Shown here in pieces: positions 53,649-64,000 of a stretch of DNA of 64,000 bases. The notes under the pieces are model-generated. The model worked only from the letters and a program-made list of their open reading frames with translations, was not told the DNA's origin and did not search any database. The translations under genes were made by a program, and so were the position numbers. The DNA comes from Gudongella oleilytica (GTDB taxonomy: Bacteria > Bacillota > Clostridia > Tissierellales > Tissierellaceae): the NCBI RefSeq assembly GCF_004101785.1, contig NZ_CP035130.1, forward strand, positions 1,302,001 through 1,366,000. Direction: 5' to 3'. The stretch's first letter is position 1, and each line of letters opens with the position of its first letter.

Positions 53649-54331
53649 CCCCGGAGCACCTCCCTGAATTTATTAATCTTTATGCTTAGCTCATCCAATC
53701 TCTTAAGGCTTTTATCGCTGTTCTGGCCCTCCAGCTCATTTACTATAGCCTCAAGAACAGATATCTTCCATTCTACGAATTCTCTCCATAATTGATGCTC
53801 CTTTTCTATGAGGATAGGGCTTATTTCAAGGTATACATCCTCAGGGCAGCGTTGAAGACCATTTTCAGCTACGATGACCTCATAGTATCTCCCATCCTCC
53901 CGCACCAGGTCCTCGTCTACTATCTTGAATTTGTTTTCTATTAGATATCTTCTCAGCTCATCGCTTCCTACCATTGGCTGGAGAATAAACCGAAGATAGG
54001 TTTCTGCTTTTTTCCTGCTTTCCCTTAATATCTCAGATATGAGGATCCCCCCCATTCCGGCTATTATTACAGTATCTACCTCAAAGGGCTTAATGGGCTC
54101 CAAACCAGATCCGATTCTCGGTATGATATAGTCGGCGAGATTCTCCTCTTCTACATAGGCAGCTGTTTTTGCTAATGAACACTCACTTACATCGCTTGCG
54201 ATAACAAGTTTTGCGATTTCATTATCTATGAGATATTTGGGTACATAACCGTGGTCAGTGCCTATATCGGCAACTATAGAATTTTTAGGGACAAGGTTTG
54301 CGATTGTGCGAAGTCTTTTGTCCAGCTTCAA
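53645..54331 (-). CDS. trmK: tRNA (adenine-22-N1)-methyltransferase TrmK
   Basis: 228 residues. SAM-dependent methyltransferase with KLDKRLRTIANLVPKNSIVADIGTDHGYVP and VIIAGMGGILISEIL. The C-terminal half is a coiled coil typical of TrmK. It follows rpoD across a terminator, so it may be transcribed by readthrough. Confidence 0.93.
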   Translation of the reverse strand: MKLDKRLRTIANLVPKNSIVADIGTDHGYVPKYLIDNEIAKLVIASDVSECSLAKTAAYVEEENLADYIIPRIGSGLEPIKPFEVDTVIIAGMGGILISEILRESRKKAETYLRFILQPMVGSDELRRYLIENKFKIVDEDLVREDGRYYEVIVAENGLQRCPEDVYLEISPILIEKEHQLWREFVEWKISVLEAIVNELEGQNSDKSLKRLDELSIKINKFREVLRG

Positions 54332-54344
54332 AATTTATCCTCCT

Positions 54345-54376
54345 TTAAAAAATAAGATTCGCATAGCGAATCTTAT
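54345..54376 (-). terminator. rpoD terminator
   Basis: ATAAGATTCGC/GCGAATCTTAT with a short loop, then TTTTTTAAAGG on the minus strand, starting at the rpoD stop codon. Confidence 0.85.
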
Positions 54377-55537
54377 CTATTCAAGAAAATCCTTTAATTT
54401 TTTGCTTCTGCTTGGATGTCTAAGCTTTCTCAACGCTTTAGCTTCAATCTGTCTGATCCTCTCTCTTGTGACTTCAAACTCCTTACCTACCTCTTCAAGA
54501 GTTCTGGCTCTTCCGTCGTCAAGACCAAATCTAAGCTTCAATACCTTTTGCTCTCTGGGTGTCAGGCTGTCAAGAACATCAATAAGCTGTTCCCTTAGCA
54601 TTGTAAAGGTTGCAGCTTCTGCAGGTGCCAATACATCCTCATCAGGGATGAAGTCTCCCAAATGGCTGTCCTCTTCTTCTCCGATAGGAGTCTCGAGGCT
54701 TACAGGCTCCTGTGCAATTTTCATTATTTCCCTTACTCTTTCAACATCAAGGCTCATCTCGTTTCCAATTTCCTCAGGTGTTGGATCTCTCCCCAACTCC
54801 TGTACCAACTGCCTTTGCACTCTTACCAGCTTGTTGATTGTCTCAACCATATGAACAGGGATCCTGATGGTCCTGGCCTGGTCAGCGATTGCTCTTGTTA
54901 TGGCTTGTCTTATCCACCAGGTTGCGTAGGTACTGAACTTAAAACCCTTTCTGTATTCGAACTTCTCTACTGCTTTCATCAACCCCAGATTACCTTCCTG
55001 AATAAGGTCAAGAAACAGCATACCTCTGCCCACATACCTTTTTGCTATACTGACTACCAGTCTTAGATTGGCTTCAGCCAGCTTCTTCTTGGCGAGCTCA
55101 TCGCCCTCCTCCATACGCATAGCAAGATCTATCTCTTCTTCACTCGACAACAAAGGTATCTTACCGATCTCTTTAAGGTACATCCTAACCGGATCGTCCA
55201 CGCTTATTCCTTTGGGAGCTGAGAGATCTTCCTTAATTTCTTCCTCTTCATCTTCTTCAACCTCTATATCGATAGCGCTGTCTATTTCGTCGTCCTCGGA
55301 GTCATCATTGATGATGGATTCTTCCTCTTCCTTATCTCCCATTATATCAATACCGCTATCTTCAATCTTCTGATAAATCTCATCGATCTCTTCAGGATCC
55401 AAATCGATTGCCTCAAGGGTGGCAATTATCTCCTTATAGGTCAATAAACCACTTTTTTTCCCTTTTGACAAAAGCTTTTTTTCTGCAAGTTGTTTATTTG
55501 TAAGATTTTTTTCTTGGTCTTTCAAAATGTCATCCAA
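54377..55537 (-). CDS. rpoD: RNA polymerase primary sigma factor (sigma-A)
   Basis: 386 residues. Short acidic N-terminal part of region 1.1 (stretches of D/E), region 1.2 from [18 protein letters not shown], region 2 with [39 protein letters not shown], region 3, and region 4.2 ending [30 protein letters not shown]. It directs the polymerase to the TTGACA/TATAAT promoters seen in the window. It lies 17 nt after dnaG. Confidence 0.98.
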   Translation of the reverse strand: MDDILKDQEKNLTNKQLAEKKLLSKGKKSGLLTYKEIIATLEAIDLDPEEIDEIYQKIEDSGIDIMGDKEEEESIINDDSEDDEIDSAIDIEVEEDEEEEIKEDLSAPKGISVDDPVRMYLKEIGKIPLLSSEEEIDLAMRMEEGDELAKKKLAEANLRLVVSIAKRYVGRGMLFLDLIQEGNLGLMKAVEKFEYRKGFKFSTYATWWIRQAITRAIADQARTIRIPVHMVETINKLVRVQRQLVQELGRDPTPEEIGNEMSLDVERVREIMKIAQEPVSLETPIGEEEDSHLGDFIPDEDVLAPAEAATFTMLREQLIDVLDSLTPREQKVLKLRFGLDDGRARTLEEVGKEFEVTRERIRQIEAKALRKLRHPSRSKKLKDFLE

Positions 55538-55554
55538 ACTCGTTTCCTCCCTAC

Positions 55555-57327
55555 TTAGCTAATGAGATTTATTTTTTTATCTATCTCAATCAAAATCCTC
55601 AGCAGCTCAGATAATCTTTCTCCATCAGTTGCACTGCTGTCCAGTGTTTCTATCTCCTGCTTCAACTCTTTTCTCTCTGCTTCCAATCTATCCAGTCTTA
55701 TTGTTTTGATAAGATCGACAATGACTTTATCAAGATTTGAGGGTGTGTATTCTGTGGTCCTGGTCAATAACTGTTTAAGTCTCTCACTTCCGGTATCATC
55801 AAAATCCAGCTCTTTTAACAGTACTTCTTTGTTCAATTCGTCATCAGCAGAGTACCCTTCCTGTATTAATTTATAGCAGAATCTGCAGTCGGGGTCTCCA
55901 AACTCGTCCATCGAGATATCGGCTGTTATTCTGGTATAATTATTTCTGCCGGATGCCATTAAACTTATAAGGTCAGCCTCAGCCTTTCTTCTGGCAGGTT
56001 CGAGAACCACGGATGATACAGGCCTTATCTCAGTCGATTTATGTTCTCTTATGTGTCTTGGCCCCTTCATTTCGCTTGCTATAGCTTCTTTGGCTATGGC
56101 AAGCTCTGACGAAAGCTTCTCAATGTAGACATCCTGTTGTATGGGCGACTTGAGTTCCTTCAGCATCCTTGCAGCCTCCTGAGTAAAGCGGATTTTCCCC
56201 TCAGGACTTTTCAGGTCGTGCTTCCCTTTCAGTATATATACCTTGAAATCAATATGATTTAACGATTCTGCAACTTTTTTTTCAAATGCCGCCAGGCTGT
56301 TGTTCTTTATAAAATCGTCAGGGTCCATTCCTTCAGGGAGCATTACGATCCTGGGCTCAAGATCCAGTCTCTGCATTACATCAATAGCTCTTACTGTGGC
56401 TCTTATGCCTGCCTGATCACCATCATAGCAAATGTATATCTCGTCGCCATACCTTTTCAGAAGCTTAGCCTGAGTTTCCGTCAAGGCAGTTCCAAGGCTT
56501 GCAACTGCGTAGTCTATACCGTTTGAATGTAACGAGATAACGTCCATATATCCTTCCACCAGCATTATCCTGCTACGATTCTTGTTCTTATCTATTATGT
56601 TCAGCCCGTAAAGGTGGTTCCCCTTGTTAAAAACTACTGTATCAGGAGAATTGAGATACTTTGGAAGGCTTTTGTCAAGCACTCTGCCTCCAAATCCGAT
56701 TACCCTGGATCTTGTATCTACTATGGGAAAAATCAACCGATTTCTAAACTTGTCATAAAACCCGGTCACATTTTTTCTTATTCCGATCAACCCTGTTTTC
56801 TCTATGTCTGCTTCGGAAAAGCCTTTTCCCCTAAGAAAATTCATCAGCTGCTCCCAGCTGTCTGAGGCAAATCCAAGCCCAAATTTTCTTGCTGTTTCAT
56901 AGCCTATCCCCCGAGAATTAAGGTAAGCTGTCGCTTCCTTATGCTTCATCAGGTTTTGATGAAAGTAACGTGCTGCCTCCTTGTTTATCTCATAAAAGAC
57001 CTGCCTGAGCTCAGAGTTTTCCTGATTCCCGGAATCTTCCCAAGGTATATTATATTTTTCAGCGAGAAATTTCAGCGCTTCAACAAAATCAAGGTTCTCT
57101 CTTCTCATAACGAAGGTGATTGCATCGCCCCCAGCTCCGCACCCGAAGCAGTGGAACATTTGCTTGGAGTCAGAAACGGTGAATGAAGGGGTTTTCTCAC
57201 TATGGAATGGACATAAGCCTATATGGTTTGAGCCGGATTTTTTCAGATGAACGTATTCACCGATCAACTCCACTATATCGAGTCTGTCCTTAATTTTATC
57301 AAGCATATCATTTTTACCATCAGCCAT
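55555..57327 (-). CDS. dnaG: DNA primase
   Basis: 590 residues. N-terminal CHC2 zinc finger ([14 protein letters not shown]...FHCFGCG), TOPRIM catalytic core with [14 protein letters not shown] and [10 protein letters not shown], and a C-terminal helicase-binding region that is acidic and helical. It makes RNA primers for replication. The start at 57327 has GGTGGTGA upstream. Confidence 0.97.
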   Translation of the reverse strand: MADGKNDMLDKIKDRLDIVELIGEYVHLKKSGSNHIGLCPFHSEKTPSFTVSDSKQMFHCFGCGAGGDAITFVMRRENLDFVEALKFLAEKYNIPWEDSGNQENSELRQVFYEINKEAARYFHQNLMKHKEATAYLNSRGIGYETARKFGLGFASDSWEQLMNFLRGKGFSEADIEKTGLIGIRKNVTGFYDKFRNRLIFPIVDTRSRVIGFGGRVLDKSLPKYLNSPDTVVFNKGNHLYGLNIIDKNKNRSRIMLVEGYMDVISLHSNGIDYAVASLGTALTETQAKLLKRYGDEIYICYDGDQAGIRATVRAIDVMQRLDLEPRIVMLPEGMDPDDFIKNNSLAAFEKKVAESLNHIDFKVYILKGKHDLKSPEGKIRFTQEAARMLKELKSPIQQDVYIEKLSSELAIAKEAIASEMKGPRHIREHKSTEIRPVSSVVLEPARRKAEADLISLMASGRNNYTRITADISMDEFGDPDCRFCYKLIQEGYSADDELNKEVLLKELDFDDTGSERLKQLLTRTTEYTPSNLDKVIVDLIKTIRLDRLEAERKELKQEIETLDSSATDGERLSELLRILIEIDKKINLIS

Positions 57328-57354
57328 CTGATCACCACCTGAGCACACCAATCA

Positions 57355-57382
57355 ATTATAATATAAATTACGAAAAGTTCAA
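57355..57382 (-). promoter_or_regulatory. Promoter of dnaG-rpoD
   Basis: TTGAAC (57377-57382), 16-nt spacer, TATAAT (57355-57360) on the minus strand, about 28 nt before the dnaG ATG. Confidence 0.65.
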
Positions 57383-57417
57383 AGTGCTTTATTAAAAACT
57401 GTTAAATAATTGTTATG

Positions 57418-58428
57418 TCATTTCCACGGCTTTGGAATAAAAAGCTCCTGGAACAGATTAACAATATACCTGTCGGTCATTCCTGCAATATAATCACAAA
57501 TAATATCTTCCAGAGAATAGTCATCATCTCTATAAAGTGCGAGATGATCTGAGGGTAGTCTGTTGCTGTTATTCCTGTAATAATTGAAGAGCACGGTTAT
57601 AACGTGTTCGGCCTTTCCCTCCTCCGATTTGGCGTTTTTATTAAAATATACTTCCTCAAACATGAAGTCCCTAAGCTTATTGGTCATTTCGCCTATGAGA
57701 GGACTCATTTGGAGTTGATTCTTCCCGTAGTTTGTTTCTATCAAATCCGAGATCATCGTATTGATCCTATTTCCATGGCTGTATCCCAGAATCTCAACAC
57801 AGTCGGCAGGGAGGTCTTCTTCGCTTATGATACCAGCCCTTATGGCATCATCAATATCGTGATTGATGTAGGCTATTCTGTCTGCATACTTGATTATCTG
57901 ACCCTCCAGAGTTTCTGATACTCTTTCACCGGAGTGATTCATGATCCCTTCCCTGACCTCATATGTCAGATTCAACCCTTTTCTTCTCTCGTGGCTCTCG
58001 AGAAAATCTACTACTCTCAGGCTCTGATCTGTATGCGTGAAGCCTCTTGGATTAAGTTTGTTCAGTATCGACTCTCCAGTATGCCCGAAAGGAGTGTGAC
58101 CCAGATCGTGAGCAAGTGCAATAGCCTCCACAAGATCTTCGTTTAGTCTCAACGCACGTGCAAGAGTCCTTGCAAGCTGCGCCACTTCAAGGGTATGCGT
58201 AAGCCTCGTTCTGAAGTGATCTCCTTCCGGAGCAATGAATACCTGTGTCTTGTGCTTCAGACGCCTAAATGCCTTTGAATGGATTATCCGGTCTCTGTCC
58301 CTTTGAAATTCTGTCCTGATGCTGCATTTTTCTTCATAAGCAAGTCTTCCCCTTGAATTCATGCTTAGCATAGCAAATGGGAACAATCTTTCTGCTTCAT
58401 ATTTCTCAGATTCAGTTCTAATATCCAT
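57418..58428 (-). CDS. dgt: deoxyguanosinetriphosphate triphosphohydrolase-like protein (HD)
   Basis: 336 residues. HD-superfamily phosphohydrolase with RTEFQRDRDRIIHSKAFRRLKHKTQVF, H of TRLTHTLEVAQLART, and HD in LAHDLGHTPFGHTGE. It may cut dNTPs to nucleoside and triphosphate; in Firmicutes it sits before dnaG. The start at 58428 has GGAGG 7 nt upstream; the frame beyond runs into the ppsR terminator. Confidence 0.92.
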   Translation of the reverse strand: MDIRTESEKYEAERLFPFAMLSMNSRGRLAYEEKCSIRTEFQRDRDRIIHSKAFRRLKHKTQVFIAPEGDHFRTRLTHTLEVAQLARTLARALRLNEDLVEAIALAHDLGHTPFGHTGESILNKLNPRGFTHTDQSLRVVDFLESHERRKGLNLTYEVREGIMNHSGERVSETLEGQIIKYADRIAYINHDIDDAIRAGIISEEDLPADCVEILGYSHGNRINTMISDLIETNYGKNQLQMSPLIGEMTNKLRDFMFEEVYFNKNAKSEEGKAEHVITVLFNYYRNNSNRLPSDHLALYRDDDYSLEDIICDYIAGMTDRYIVNLFQELFIPKPWK

Positions 58429-58503
58429 GCCCCAACCTCCATATACCGTTATATATATATTCGACATGAACGATAAAAATCCTTCTTTATTTTCGAAATC
58501 ACA

Positions 58504-58536
58504 AGAAAAATTTAGTGTCCCTAATGGAACACTAAA
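58504..58536 (-). terminator. ppsR terminator containing its stop codon
   Basis: TTTAGTGTTCC/GGGACACTAAA stem followed by TTTTTCTT on the minus strand. The TAG of ppsR (58532-58534) is in the 5' arm. Confidence 0.8.
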
Positions 58537-59353
58537 ACATTTTATCACCAAATTGCTTGGTCATATGATCAATTATCAGCGCAGCAGTTTCTTCGATTGC
58601 TTTGGATGATACGTCGATTATCTCACAGCCTACCTGACCCATGATATCCATTGAGTATTCCAGTTCCTTTTGGATCCGCTCTACGCTTGCATAGTTGGCT
58701 GAGTCTCTCAGTCCCAGCGCTTTCAATCTCTCCTGTCTAATTTCTATGAGCTTTTTTGGGTCAGCAACAAGGCCTATTACCCGTCTTCTGTCTTTTTTGA
58801 AAAGCTCCTCCGGAGGATTGACTTCAGGCACAAGAGGAATGTTAACCACCTTAAAGTTCTTGTGAGCAAGGTACATACCCAAAGGGGTCTTGGAGGTTCT
58901 GGAAATTCCTATGAGGCAGATATCTGCTTTGTCTATCCCCCTTGGATCCTTTCCATCGTCATATTTTACTGCAAATTCAACAGCTTCAACTTTTCTGAAA
59001 TAGTTTTCGTCAATCCTCCTTATTAGACCTGCCTCACGCTTCGGGGCATAGCCAAGCAGCTTCTCAATAGCCAGGATAGGAGGTGACATAACGTCTATGG
59101 TAGGAATATCTCTTTCATAGCCTATTGTATCAATTAGATTTTTTATATGTTCAAGTACCGTTGTATAAATAACAAGGCTTTCGCCAGGCTCAGCCTCACT
59201 CAAAACCTGTCTGATATGCTCCTCGTCGTTCATGTATGGGTACTTTCTGATTTCATAATTTTCTGTTATAAACTGCTTTGCAGCTGCTCTTGCAATCAGC
59301 TCACCAGTTTCACCAATGGAGTCAGACATAACATATAGAGTTAATTTGCTCAT
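58532..59353 (-). CDS. ppsR: pyruvate, phosphate dikinase regulatory protein (PpsR family)
   Basis: 273 residues. Bifunctional serine/threonine kinase and pyrophosphorylase that switches pyruvate phosphate dikinase off and on. N-terminal YVMSDSIGETGELIARA and P-loop-like ICLIGISRTSKTPLGMYLAHKNFKVVNIPLVPE are diagnostic. It follows ccpN by 12 nt. The ppdK target is not in the window. Confidence 0.95.
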   Translation of the reverse strand: MSKLTLYVMSDSIGETGELIARAAAKQFITENYEIRKYPYMNDEEHIRQVLSEAEPGESLVIYTTVLEHIKNLIDTIGYERDIPTIDVMSPPILAIEKLLGYAPKREAGLIRRIDENYFRKVEAVEFAVKYDDGKDPRGIDKADICLIGISRTSKTPLGMYLAHKNFKVVNIPLVPEVNPPEELFKKDRRRVIGLVADPKKLIEIRQERLKALGLRDSANYASVERIQKELEYSMDIMGQVGCEIIDVSSKAIEETAALIIDHMTKQFGDKMF

Positions 59354-59365
59354 GGTATTCCCCCC

Positions 59366-60004
59366 TTATAGCTTAGTGCCAAGCTCGACAAACAATCTTG
59401 TTATGTTGGTCTTGGTAAGCCTGCCCACGACTCTGTAATTTTTCTTCCCGTCATCAATCCTTTCGATTACCGGTAGACTGTCTATCTCATGTTCAATAAG
59501 CTTTATTGCAGCACTGATTGCTGTATCTTCAGGCTCAGTCGTTACCAGGTTAGGCATCCTTGTCATTATCATACCCACAGGTGCCGATTGCAGATCCAAC
59601 CCCCCGAGGGAAGCCCTGATCAGATCCTTTCTCGATACGACACCGGTCAGCTTCTCTGCAGAGGTAATGAAGACGGAACCAACATCTTCAGTAAACATGT
59701 AAACTATAGCGTCGTAAATGCTTCTATCCTCATCAATAACTACCGGCAATGACATTATGTTTTTAACCTGAATGGAGCTGATGGAATCTGAAAGAAAATC
59801 ATCCGGGGTCCTGCCAGTAAGCAAATATCCAACCTTTGGTCTTGCATCCAGTATGCCGGTCATGGTTAATATTGCAAGGTCAGGCCTTAAGGTCGCTCTC
59901 GTAAGCTTTAGCTCATTAGCAATGTCGTTGCTCGTAATTGGTTGCTTTCTTCGTACAATTTCTATGATCTGCTCTTGTCGATTCGAAAGTTGGATAGGGA
60001 TCAC
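59366..60004 (-). CDS. ccpN: CcpN-type repressor (HTH plus two CBS domains)
   Basis: 212 residues. N-terminal winged helix (SNRQEQIIEIVRRKQPITSNDIANELKLTRATLRPDLAIL) and two CBS domains (about 78-135 and 140-205) that bind adenine nucleotides. In Bacillus, CcpN represses gluconeogenic genes on glucose. GTG start with GGAAGA 6 nt upstream. It begins 2 nt after the glyS stop, so it is coupled to the glycyl-tRNA synthetase operon. Confidence 0.9.
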   Translation of the reverse strand: MIPIQLSNRQEQIIEIVRRKQPITSNDIANELKLTRATLRPDLAILTMTGILDARPKVGYLLTGRTPDDFLSDSISSIQVKNIMSLPVVIDEDRSIYDAIVYMFTEDVGSVFITSAEKLTGVVSRKDLIRASLGGLDLQSAPVGMIMTRMPNLVTTEPEDTAISAAIKLIEHEIDSLPVIERIDDGKKNYRVVGRLTKTNITRLFVELGTKL

Positions 60005-60006
60005 CT

Positions 60007-62085
60007 CTATCTTCCGACGATGTAGGTCAAATCACAAACTCTCATCATCGTTTCGTAAATTTTTCTTAAAAGTGCCAATCTGTTGTTTCTAAGCTCCAAG
60101 TCGTCGACCATTACCATTATCTTATCGAAGAATCCGTCAATTCTATATCTAAGTGTCCCAAGGACAACAAGGGCTTTATCATATTCCTTTTTCTGGATAT
60201 GAGTGTCAACTTTTTCTTCGATAGCATTGTAAGCATCAAACAAAAGAATCTCTTCCTCTGTAAGAAGGTCTCTCTTGACCTCTGTTTTGTCAGTCTTAAC
60301 AGCCAAAGAGGATAACCTGCCAAATGCTGCGAGAATATCAGCAACATCATTTCCCTTTGCCCATGAATCCAGTTTTTCACATCTTATTCTCATGTCATAT
60401 ATGTTGTCTGTTCCTGTATGAATAACTGAATCGATCACATCGTAGGGTATTCCATTATCAAGGAACAGGTTCCTTACCCTACCCATGAAGAAGTCCAGTA
60501 TTTCACCTCTTACTTTATTGTAGTCGCAAGCAAGTCCAGTTTCTTCAACATATATATACAAAGAGAAGTCGATCAGGTCTAACAGGGATATGTTAAGTTT
60601 CTTATCTATGATGATATTTATTATCCCCAAAGCACTTCTTCTTAGCGCAAATGGATCCTGGGATCCTGTCGGTTGAATCCCAATGGCAAATAGTCCGCAA
60701 ATAGAGTCCAGTTTATCAGCCATTGACAGTATGGAGCCAGCAGTTGTGGACGGCAGCTTATCACCAGAGAATCTTGGCAGGTATTGCTCGAACAAAGCCA
60801 GGCTGACGATTTCATTTTCTCCAGCCTCCTGCGCATACTCCATGCCTATTTTCCCCTGAAGTTCTGTGAACTCAGTTACCATTTTCGTTACCAGGTCAGC
60901 TTTCGCCAAGTGACTTGCCCTTGACACATTCTTTTCAGTTTCTTCTCCAACCTCAAGATAATCCGAAATTTTCTTGACGAGCTTTTGTAGTCTTAAGGTT
61001 TTATCGTGCATTGTCCCAAGTTTTTCCTGGAATGTCAGTGTCTTAAGTTTCTCGACATAATTTTCCAACGGAAGCTTCATGTCCTCCTTGTAAAAGAATT
61101 TTGCATCCTCCAGCCTTGCACCAAGAACCTTTTCATTTCCCTTAACGACAGTTTCCACATGATTTCCATCACCGTTCCTGACGGTTATAAAGTAAGGAAG
61201 AAGTCTTCCCTTACCGTCAAGAACTGGAAAATATCTCAGGTGCTCCTTCATTGGAGTAGTTACTACATCAAAGGGAAGCTTCAAGTACTCATCCCTGATC
61301 CTACCAATTATTGGAGTGGGGTACTCCACCAGATTTGTAACCTCGTCAAGCAGACCTTCATCCTTTTGGATGGATCCCCCCTTCTCTCTGGCTAATTTTT
61401 CTGCTCCATAACGTATCATATCCTTCCTCTCATCAGGATCCACGATCACATAGTTTTTCTCCATCACGCTCTTGTAAGAGTCTATTGCATCTATAACGAT
61501 CTCCTGACTACCCAGGAATCTGTGACCTTTTGTGATATTCGAAGCAATAATTCCCTCAAGCTCAAATGACAGAACCTTATCATCAAGAATAGATACCAGC
61601 CACCTTATAGGTCTTGCAAACCTTAGGTTCTTACCGCCCCACCTCATAGACTTTGGAAAACCGATTGCCCTGATCACTTCACCAATATTCTCTTTCAATA
61701 CCCTTTCAACTGCCTTACCTTCCTTTCGGACGGTTGCGTAGACATACTCATCCCCATTAAATTCCTGAATGAAGACATCCTCCATCAGTACCCCCTGCCC
61801 CTTGATAAAACCAAGAAGAGCTTTGGTAGGTTCTCCGGATGCATCATAGGCTATCCTCCTGGCAGGTCCTTTTACAACAATTTCCTCGCTTCCTCCAGCA
61901 TCTCCGAGCCCTTCAACGATGCAGGTCAATCTTCGTGGTGTAGAGAGGATGTTGATTTTTTCAAATGAAAGTCTTTCATTTTTCAATAGCTTTTCGATAT
62001 TTAAATGAAGCTGACTGCAGGAATCATTTATCAATCTTGCCGGAAGCTCCTCAACTCCTATTTCCAGGAGATACTTTCTATTCAT
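60007..62085 (-). CDS. glyS: glycyl-tRNA synthetase beta subunit
   Basis: 692 residues of the bacterial alpha2-beta2 Gly[53 protein letters not shown], and the C-terminal HD-like and anticodon-binding parts ([37 protein letters not shown]). It binds the tRNA body. It overlaps glyQ by 8 nt. Confidence 0.97.
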   Translation of the reverse strand: MNRKYLLEIGVEELPARLINDSCSQLHLNIEKLLKNERLSFEKINILSTPRRLTCIVEGLGDAGGSEEIVVKGPARRIAYDASGEPTKALLGFIKGQGVLMEDVFIQEFNGDEYVYATVRKEGKAVERVLKENIGEVIRAIGFPKSMRWGGKNLRFARPIRWLVSILDDKVLSFELEGIIASNITKGHRFLGSQEIVIDAIDSYKSVMEKNYVIVDPDERKDMIRYGAEKLAREKGGSIQKDEGLLDEVTNLVEYPTPIIGRIRDEYLKLPFDVVTTPMKEHLRYFPVLDGKGRLLPYFITVRNGDGNHVETVVKGNEKVLGARLEDAKFFYKEDMKLPLENYVEKLKTLTFQEKLGTMHDKTLRLQKLVKKISDYLEVGEETEKNVSRASHLAKADLVTKMVTEFTELQGKIGMEYAQEAGENEIVSLALFEQYLPRFSGDKLPSTTAGSILSMADKLDSICGLFAIGIQPTGSQDPFALRRSALGIINIIIDKKLNISLLDLIDFSLYIYVEETGLACDYNKVRGEILDFFMGRVRNLFLDNGIPYDVIDSVIHTGTDNIYDMRIRCEKLDSWAKGNDVADILAAFGRLSSLAVKTDKTEVKRDLLTEEEILLFDAYNAIEEKVDTHIQKKEYDKALVVLGTLRYRIDGFFDKIMVMVDDLELRNNRLALLRKIYETMMRVCDLTYIVGR

Positions 62086-62965
62086 TTAATTCACCGTCCT
62101 TCTTAAGCAATGGAAAACCCATTTCTTCTCTTTGCTGAATGTAGAGATTTGCAATACTCCTTGCAAGATTTCTAACCCTGCCAATGTAGGATGTCCTCTC
62201 TGATACAGATATTGCGCCCCTTGCATCAAGAACATTGAAGGTATGGGAGCATTTTAGTACATAGTCATATGCTGGCAGCACCAGACCTTCTTCTATAATC
62301 TTTCTGGCTTCATTCTCATAAGTATTGAACAAACCCTTCAAAACTTCAATATCACCCTTCTCGAAGCTATATACGGAATGCTCGTATTCCGCCTTTTTAA
62401 AAATGTCTCCATAGGTAAAATCCTTGTTCCATCTTATGTCGAATACATTGTCAACGTCCTGCAGATACATGGCTATTCTTTCAAGTCCGTAGGTTATCTC
62501 TCCTGATTCCAAATCACAATTGATCCCCCCGACTTGCTGGAAATAGGTGAATTGGGTTATTTCCATCCCATCAAGCCATACTTCCCAACCAAGTCCCCAT
62601 GCGCCAAGAGTAGGAGCTTCCCAATTATCTTCGACAAATCTTATGTCATGTTTAAGGGGGTCGATACCTATAGCTCTCAGGCTGTCCAGGTAAAGATCCT
62701 GGATATCATCAGGGGATGGTTTGAGGATAACCTGGAGTTGGTGGTGCTGATAGACTCTGTTTGGATTTTCCCCGTATCTGGCATCAGCAGGTCTTCTTGA
62801 CGGCTCAACATATACCACCTTCCAAGGTTCCGGACCAAGTGCCCTAAGGAATGTGTGAGGGCTCATTGTCCCTGCTCCTTTTTCCACATCGTATGGCTCT
62901 GCTATTATACAACCTTTTTCTCCCCAGTAATTAAGCAATTTCAGCATTAAATCCTGAAAATACAT
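62078..62965 (-). CDS. glyQ: glycyl-tRNA synthetase alpha subunit
   Basis: 295 residues. Class II catalytic subunit: [73 protein letters not shown]-like [15 protein letters not shown]. The start at 62965 (MYFQDLM) has GAGGAGG 6 nt upstream. A T-box leader lies in front. Confidence 0.97.
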   Translation of the reverse strand: MYFQDLMLKLLNYWGEKGCIIAEPYDVEKGAGTMSPHTFLRALGPEPWKVVYVEPSRRPADARYGENPNRVYQHHQLQVILKPSPDDIQDLYLDSLRAIGIDPLKHDIRFVEDNWEAPTLGAWGLGWEVWLDGMEITQFTYFQQVGGINCDLESGEITYGLERIAMYLQDVDNVFDIRWNKDFTYGDIFKKAEYEHSVYSFEKGDIEVLKGLFNTYENEARKIIEEGLVLPAYDYVLKCSHTFNVLDARGAISVSERTSYIGRVRNLARSIANLYIQQREEMGFPLLKKDGELNE

Positions 62966-62989
62966 CTTAGCCCTCCTCAATATTTTTGA

Positions 62990-63195
62990 ATACAAAAAAA
63001 CCTTGTCATCCCTATAGGGACGAAAGGTATCTTCCGCGGTTCCACCCTACTTAATACCGAAAGGTATTCTCTCAGTAAGCTTGCTCGGCAGTGCCTTTTG
63101 CTTGCATCTAAGGTACCCGGTTCCCACCTCTTCCGGATTCTCTTTGTCCTTACTCTGCAGCTACTCTCTGCGTCAATGCAATTGTTCAGTTTATA
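62990..63195 (-). promoter_or_regulatory. T-box leader of glyQS (glycine-responsive)
   Basis: The T-box sequence GGGTGGAACCGCGGAAG (63031-63047 complement) is followed by a terminator stem (ACCTT.CGTCCC with GGGA...AAGGT) and TTTTTTT at 62994-63030. A Stem I region lies upstream with AGAGAGTAGC near 63165-63174. I could not place the Gly specifier codon with confidence. Confidence 0.9.
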
Positions 63196-63201
63196 AACAT
63201 T

Positions 63202-63230
63202 AATCTAACAAATTATGGCGTTTGTGTCAA
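63202..63230 (-). promoter_or_regulatory. Promoter of glyQS
   Basis: TTGACA (63225-63230), 17-nt spacer, TAGATT (63202-63207) on the minus strand, just after the recO stop. Confidence 0.8.
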
Positions 63231-63242
63231 GACGGTGCTTTT

Positions 63243-63980
63243 CTATAGCTTTTGTCCCCTTTGCAGCATTGTTTGGGATTTTAACTCCTTTAAATCGAGA
63301 TTGTATATAATGAACTGATATAGGATACTGTGTATCCTCAATAAAGCCTCAGTGCTTAGGTTCAGCTCATCCAGCTGATCAAACCTTGACAGTAGTATGT
63401 TGCCCATTGCCTCAAATAAAGCCTGATCTATAAGCACACCTGAGCCTTTTCTGCAGCTGTCGCAATATACGCCTCCTTCTATTATACTGAAATCCCAAAT
63501 TTCAGATGCAGTTCTCCCACATTTAAGACATTTAGACAACTGCGGCCTGTACCCGAGGATCGAGATCATTTTAAGTTCAAAAGCTACTGTCTGTAATATT
63601 GGCTTCATGGAACTGGACATATCGAACAAAGCTTTGTCCAGCATATTGAATATCTTCGAGGATGATTCCCCTTCAGGCACTGATCTTTCAACCAGTTCAA
63701 GGATGTAAAATCCGTATGTCAGCCTGTCTATGTCCTGGCGGATAGTAAAGTTTGAGCTTTCAAGCTCTGCAGATTCGATGTAGTAGAAGTTTTTCCCTTT
63801 TTTTAGCTCAAAATGACTTTTACTGAAAACCTCTGTTGCCGCCAAAATTTGGGATTTGGGCTTAAGGGCACCTTGAGCCATAATGCTGATCCTGCCAAGA
63901 TCCTCAGTGAATAATGTTACAATTTTACTGCTCTCCTTATATTTGATCCAGGATAGCACTATACCAAAGGTTTTTGCCAT
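63243..63980 (-). CDS. recO: DNA repair protein RecO
   Basis: 245 residues. Recombination mediator that loads RecA with RecR. N-terminal OB fold (GIVLSWIKYKESSKIVTLFTEDLGRISIMAQGA), a helical part, and a zinc-binding segment with CLKC and CDSC. The ATG at 63980 has AAGGGATG 5 nt upstream. The next gene on this strand lies outside the window. Confidence 0.95.
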   Translation of the reverse strand: MAKTFGIVLSWIKYKESSKIVTLFTEDLGRISIMAQGALKPKSQILAATEVFSKSHFELKKGKNFYYIESAELESSNFTIRQDIDRLTYGFYILELVERSVPEGESSSKIFNMLDKALFDMSSSMKPILQTVAFELKMISILGYRPQLSKCLKCGRTASEIWDFSIIEGGVYCDSCRKGSGVLIDQALFEAMGNILLSRFDQLDELNLSTEALLRIHSILYQFIIYNLDLKELKSQTMLQRGQKL

Positions 63981-64000
63981 ATTTTCATCCCTTACATGCG

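Noticed and set aside
1-64000. tRNA or rRNA genes
   Set aside because: I looked for cloverleaf-like and conserved rRNA segments in the intergenic regions and saw none; the two T-boxes mimic tRNA contexts but are leaders.

Overview
The window comes from a low-to-moderate GC Gram-positive anaerobe of the Clostridia. The evidence is an intact Firmicutes-type dcw cluster (mraZ-rsmH-ftsL-PASTA PBP-mraY-murD-ftsW-murG-ftsQ-DUF881-sbp-ftsZ), a glyQS-ccpN-ppsR-dgt-dnaG-rpoD-trmK block, two T-box leaders, a type A RNase P RNA and strong SD sequences throughout. A complete oxidative ornithine-fermentation operon and a short-chain threonine dehydrogenase point to an amino-acid fermenter (Acetoanaerobium, Sedimentibacter, Anaerovorax and similar). 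I do not assign a genus. Almost everything is on the minus strand; the only convincing plus-strand gene is a class A PBP.

Layout from left to right (minus-strand genes are transcribed right to left). 1-4440: 5' part of alaS, an AI-2E family permease, and the iscU-iscS-iscR Fe-S operon with a consensus promoter. 4359-4749: repeat-rich intergenic DNA. 4750-11530: threonine dehydrogenase, T-box-regulated leuS, asnS and rarA, with a 26-bp perfect inverted repeat between the last two. 11530-19403: ornithine operon ord-ortA-ortB-oraS-oraE-reactivase-orr, driven by a textbook sigma-54 promoter. The enhancer-binding activator gene lies just upstream and follows nrdR. 21481-23291: a group IIC-like intron with its own reverse transcriptase, inserted right behind the ftsZ terminator and directly in front of nrdR. 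23330-35740: dcw cluster, lacking murE, murF and ftsA, headed by mraZ with three 10-bp-phased MraZ-type boxes. 35859-39190: lgt and a catalytic/non-catalytic M16 peptidase pair. 39278-46464: deoC-pduL, a tetrahydrofolate-riboswitch-controlled folate ECF S component, a DUF1461 membrane protein, yebC, nadE, a CoA-binding protein, an IMPACT family protein, a degenerate Nudix protein and hflX. 46638-49529: class A PBP on the plus strand, divergent from hflX and convergent with folD. 50503-52071: secreted NlpC/P60 hydrolase and rnpB. 52124-63980: zinc-ribbon protein, nif3-like, trmK, rpoD, dnaG, dgt, ppsR, ccpN, glyS and glyQ (T-box), then recO.

The genes fit together as follows. The ornithine operon encodes every step from L-ornithine to alanine plus acetyl-CoA, including a GlmL-type ATPase likely to reactivate the B12/PLP aminomutase. 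Its expression is predicted to depend on sigma-54 and the PAS-containing activator encoded next door. The two activator-site candidates lie at the 3' end of the activator gene, and one of them also looks like that gene's terminator. I found no clearly unprecedented multi-gene system. The most notable observations are this compact sigma-54 control region, the gapped dcw cluster, the intron in front of nrdR, and several terminators whose stems contain the stop codon of the preceding gene.
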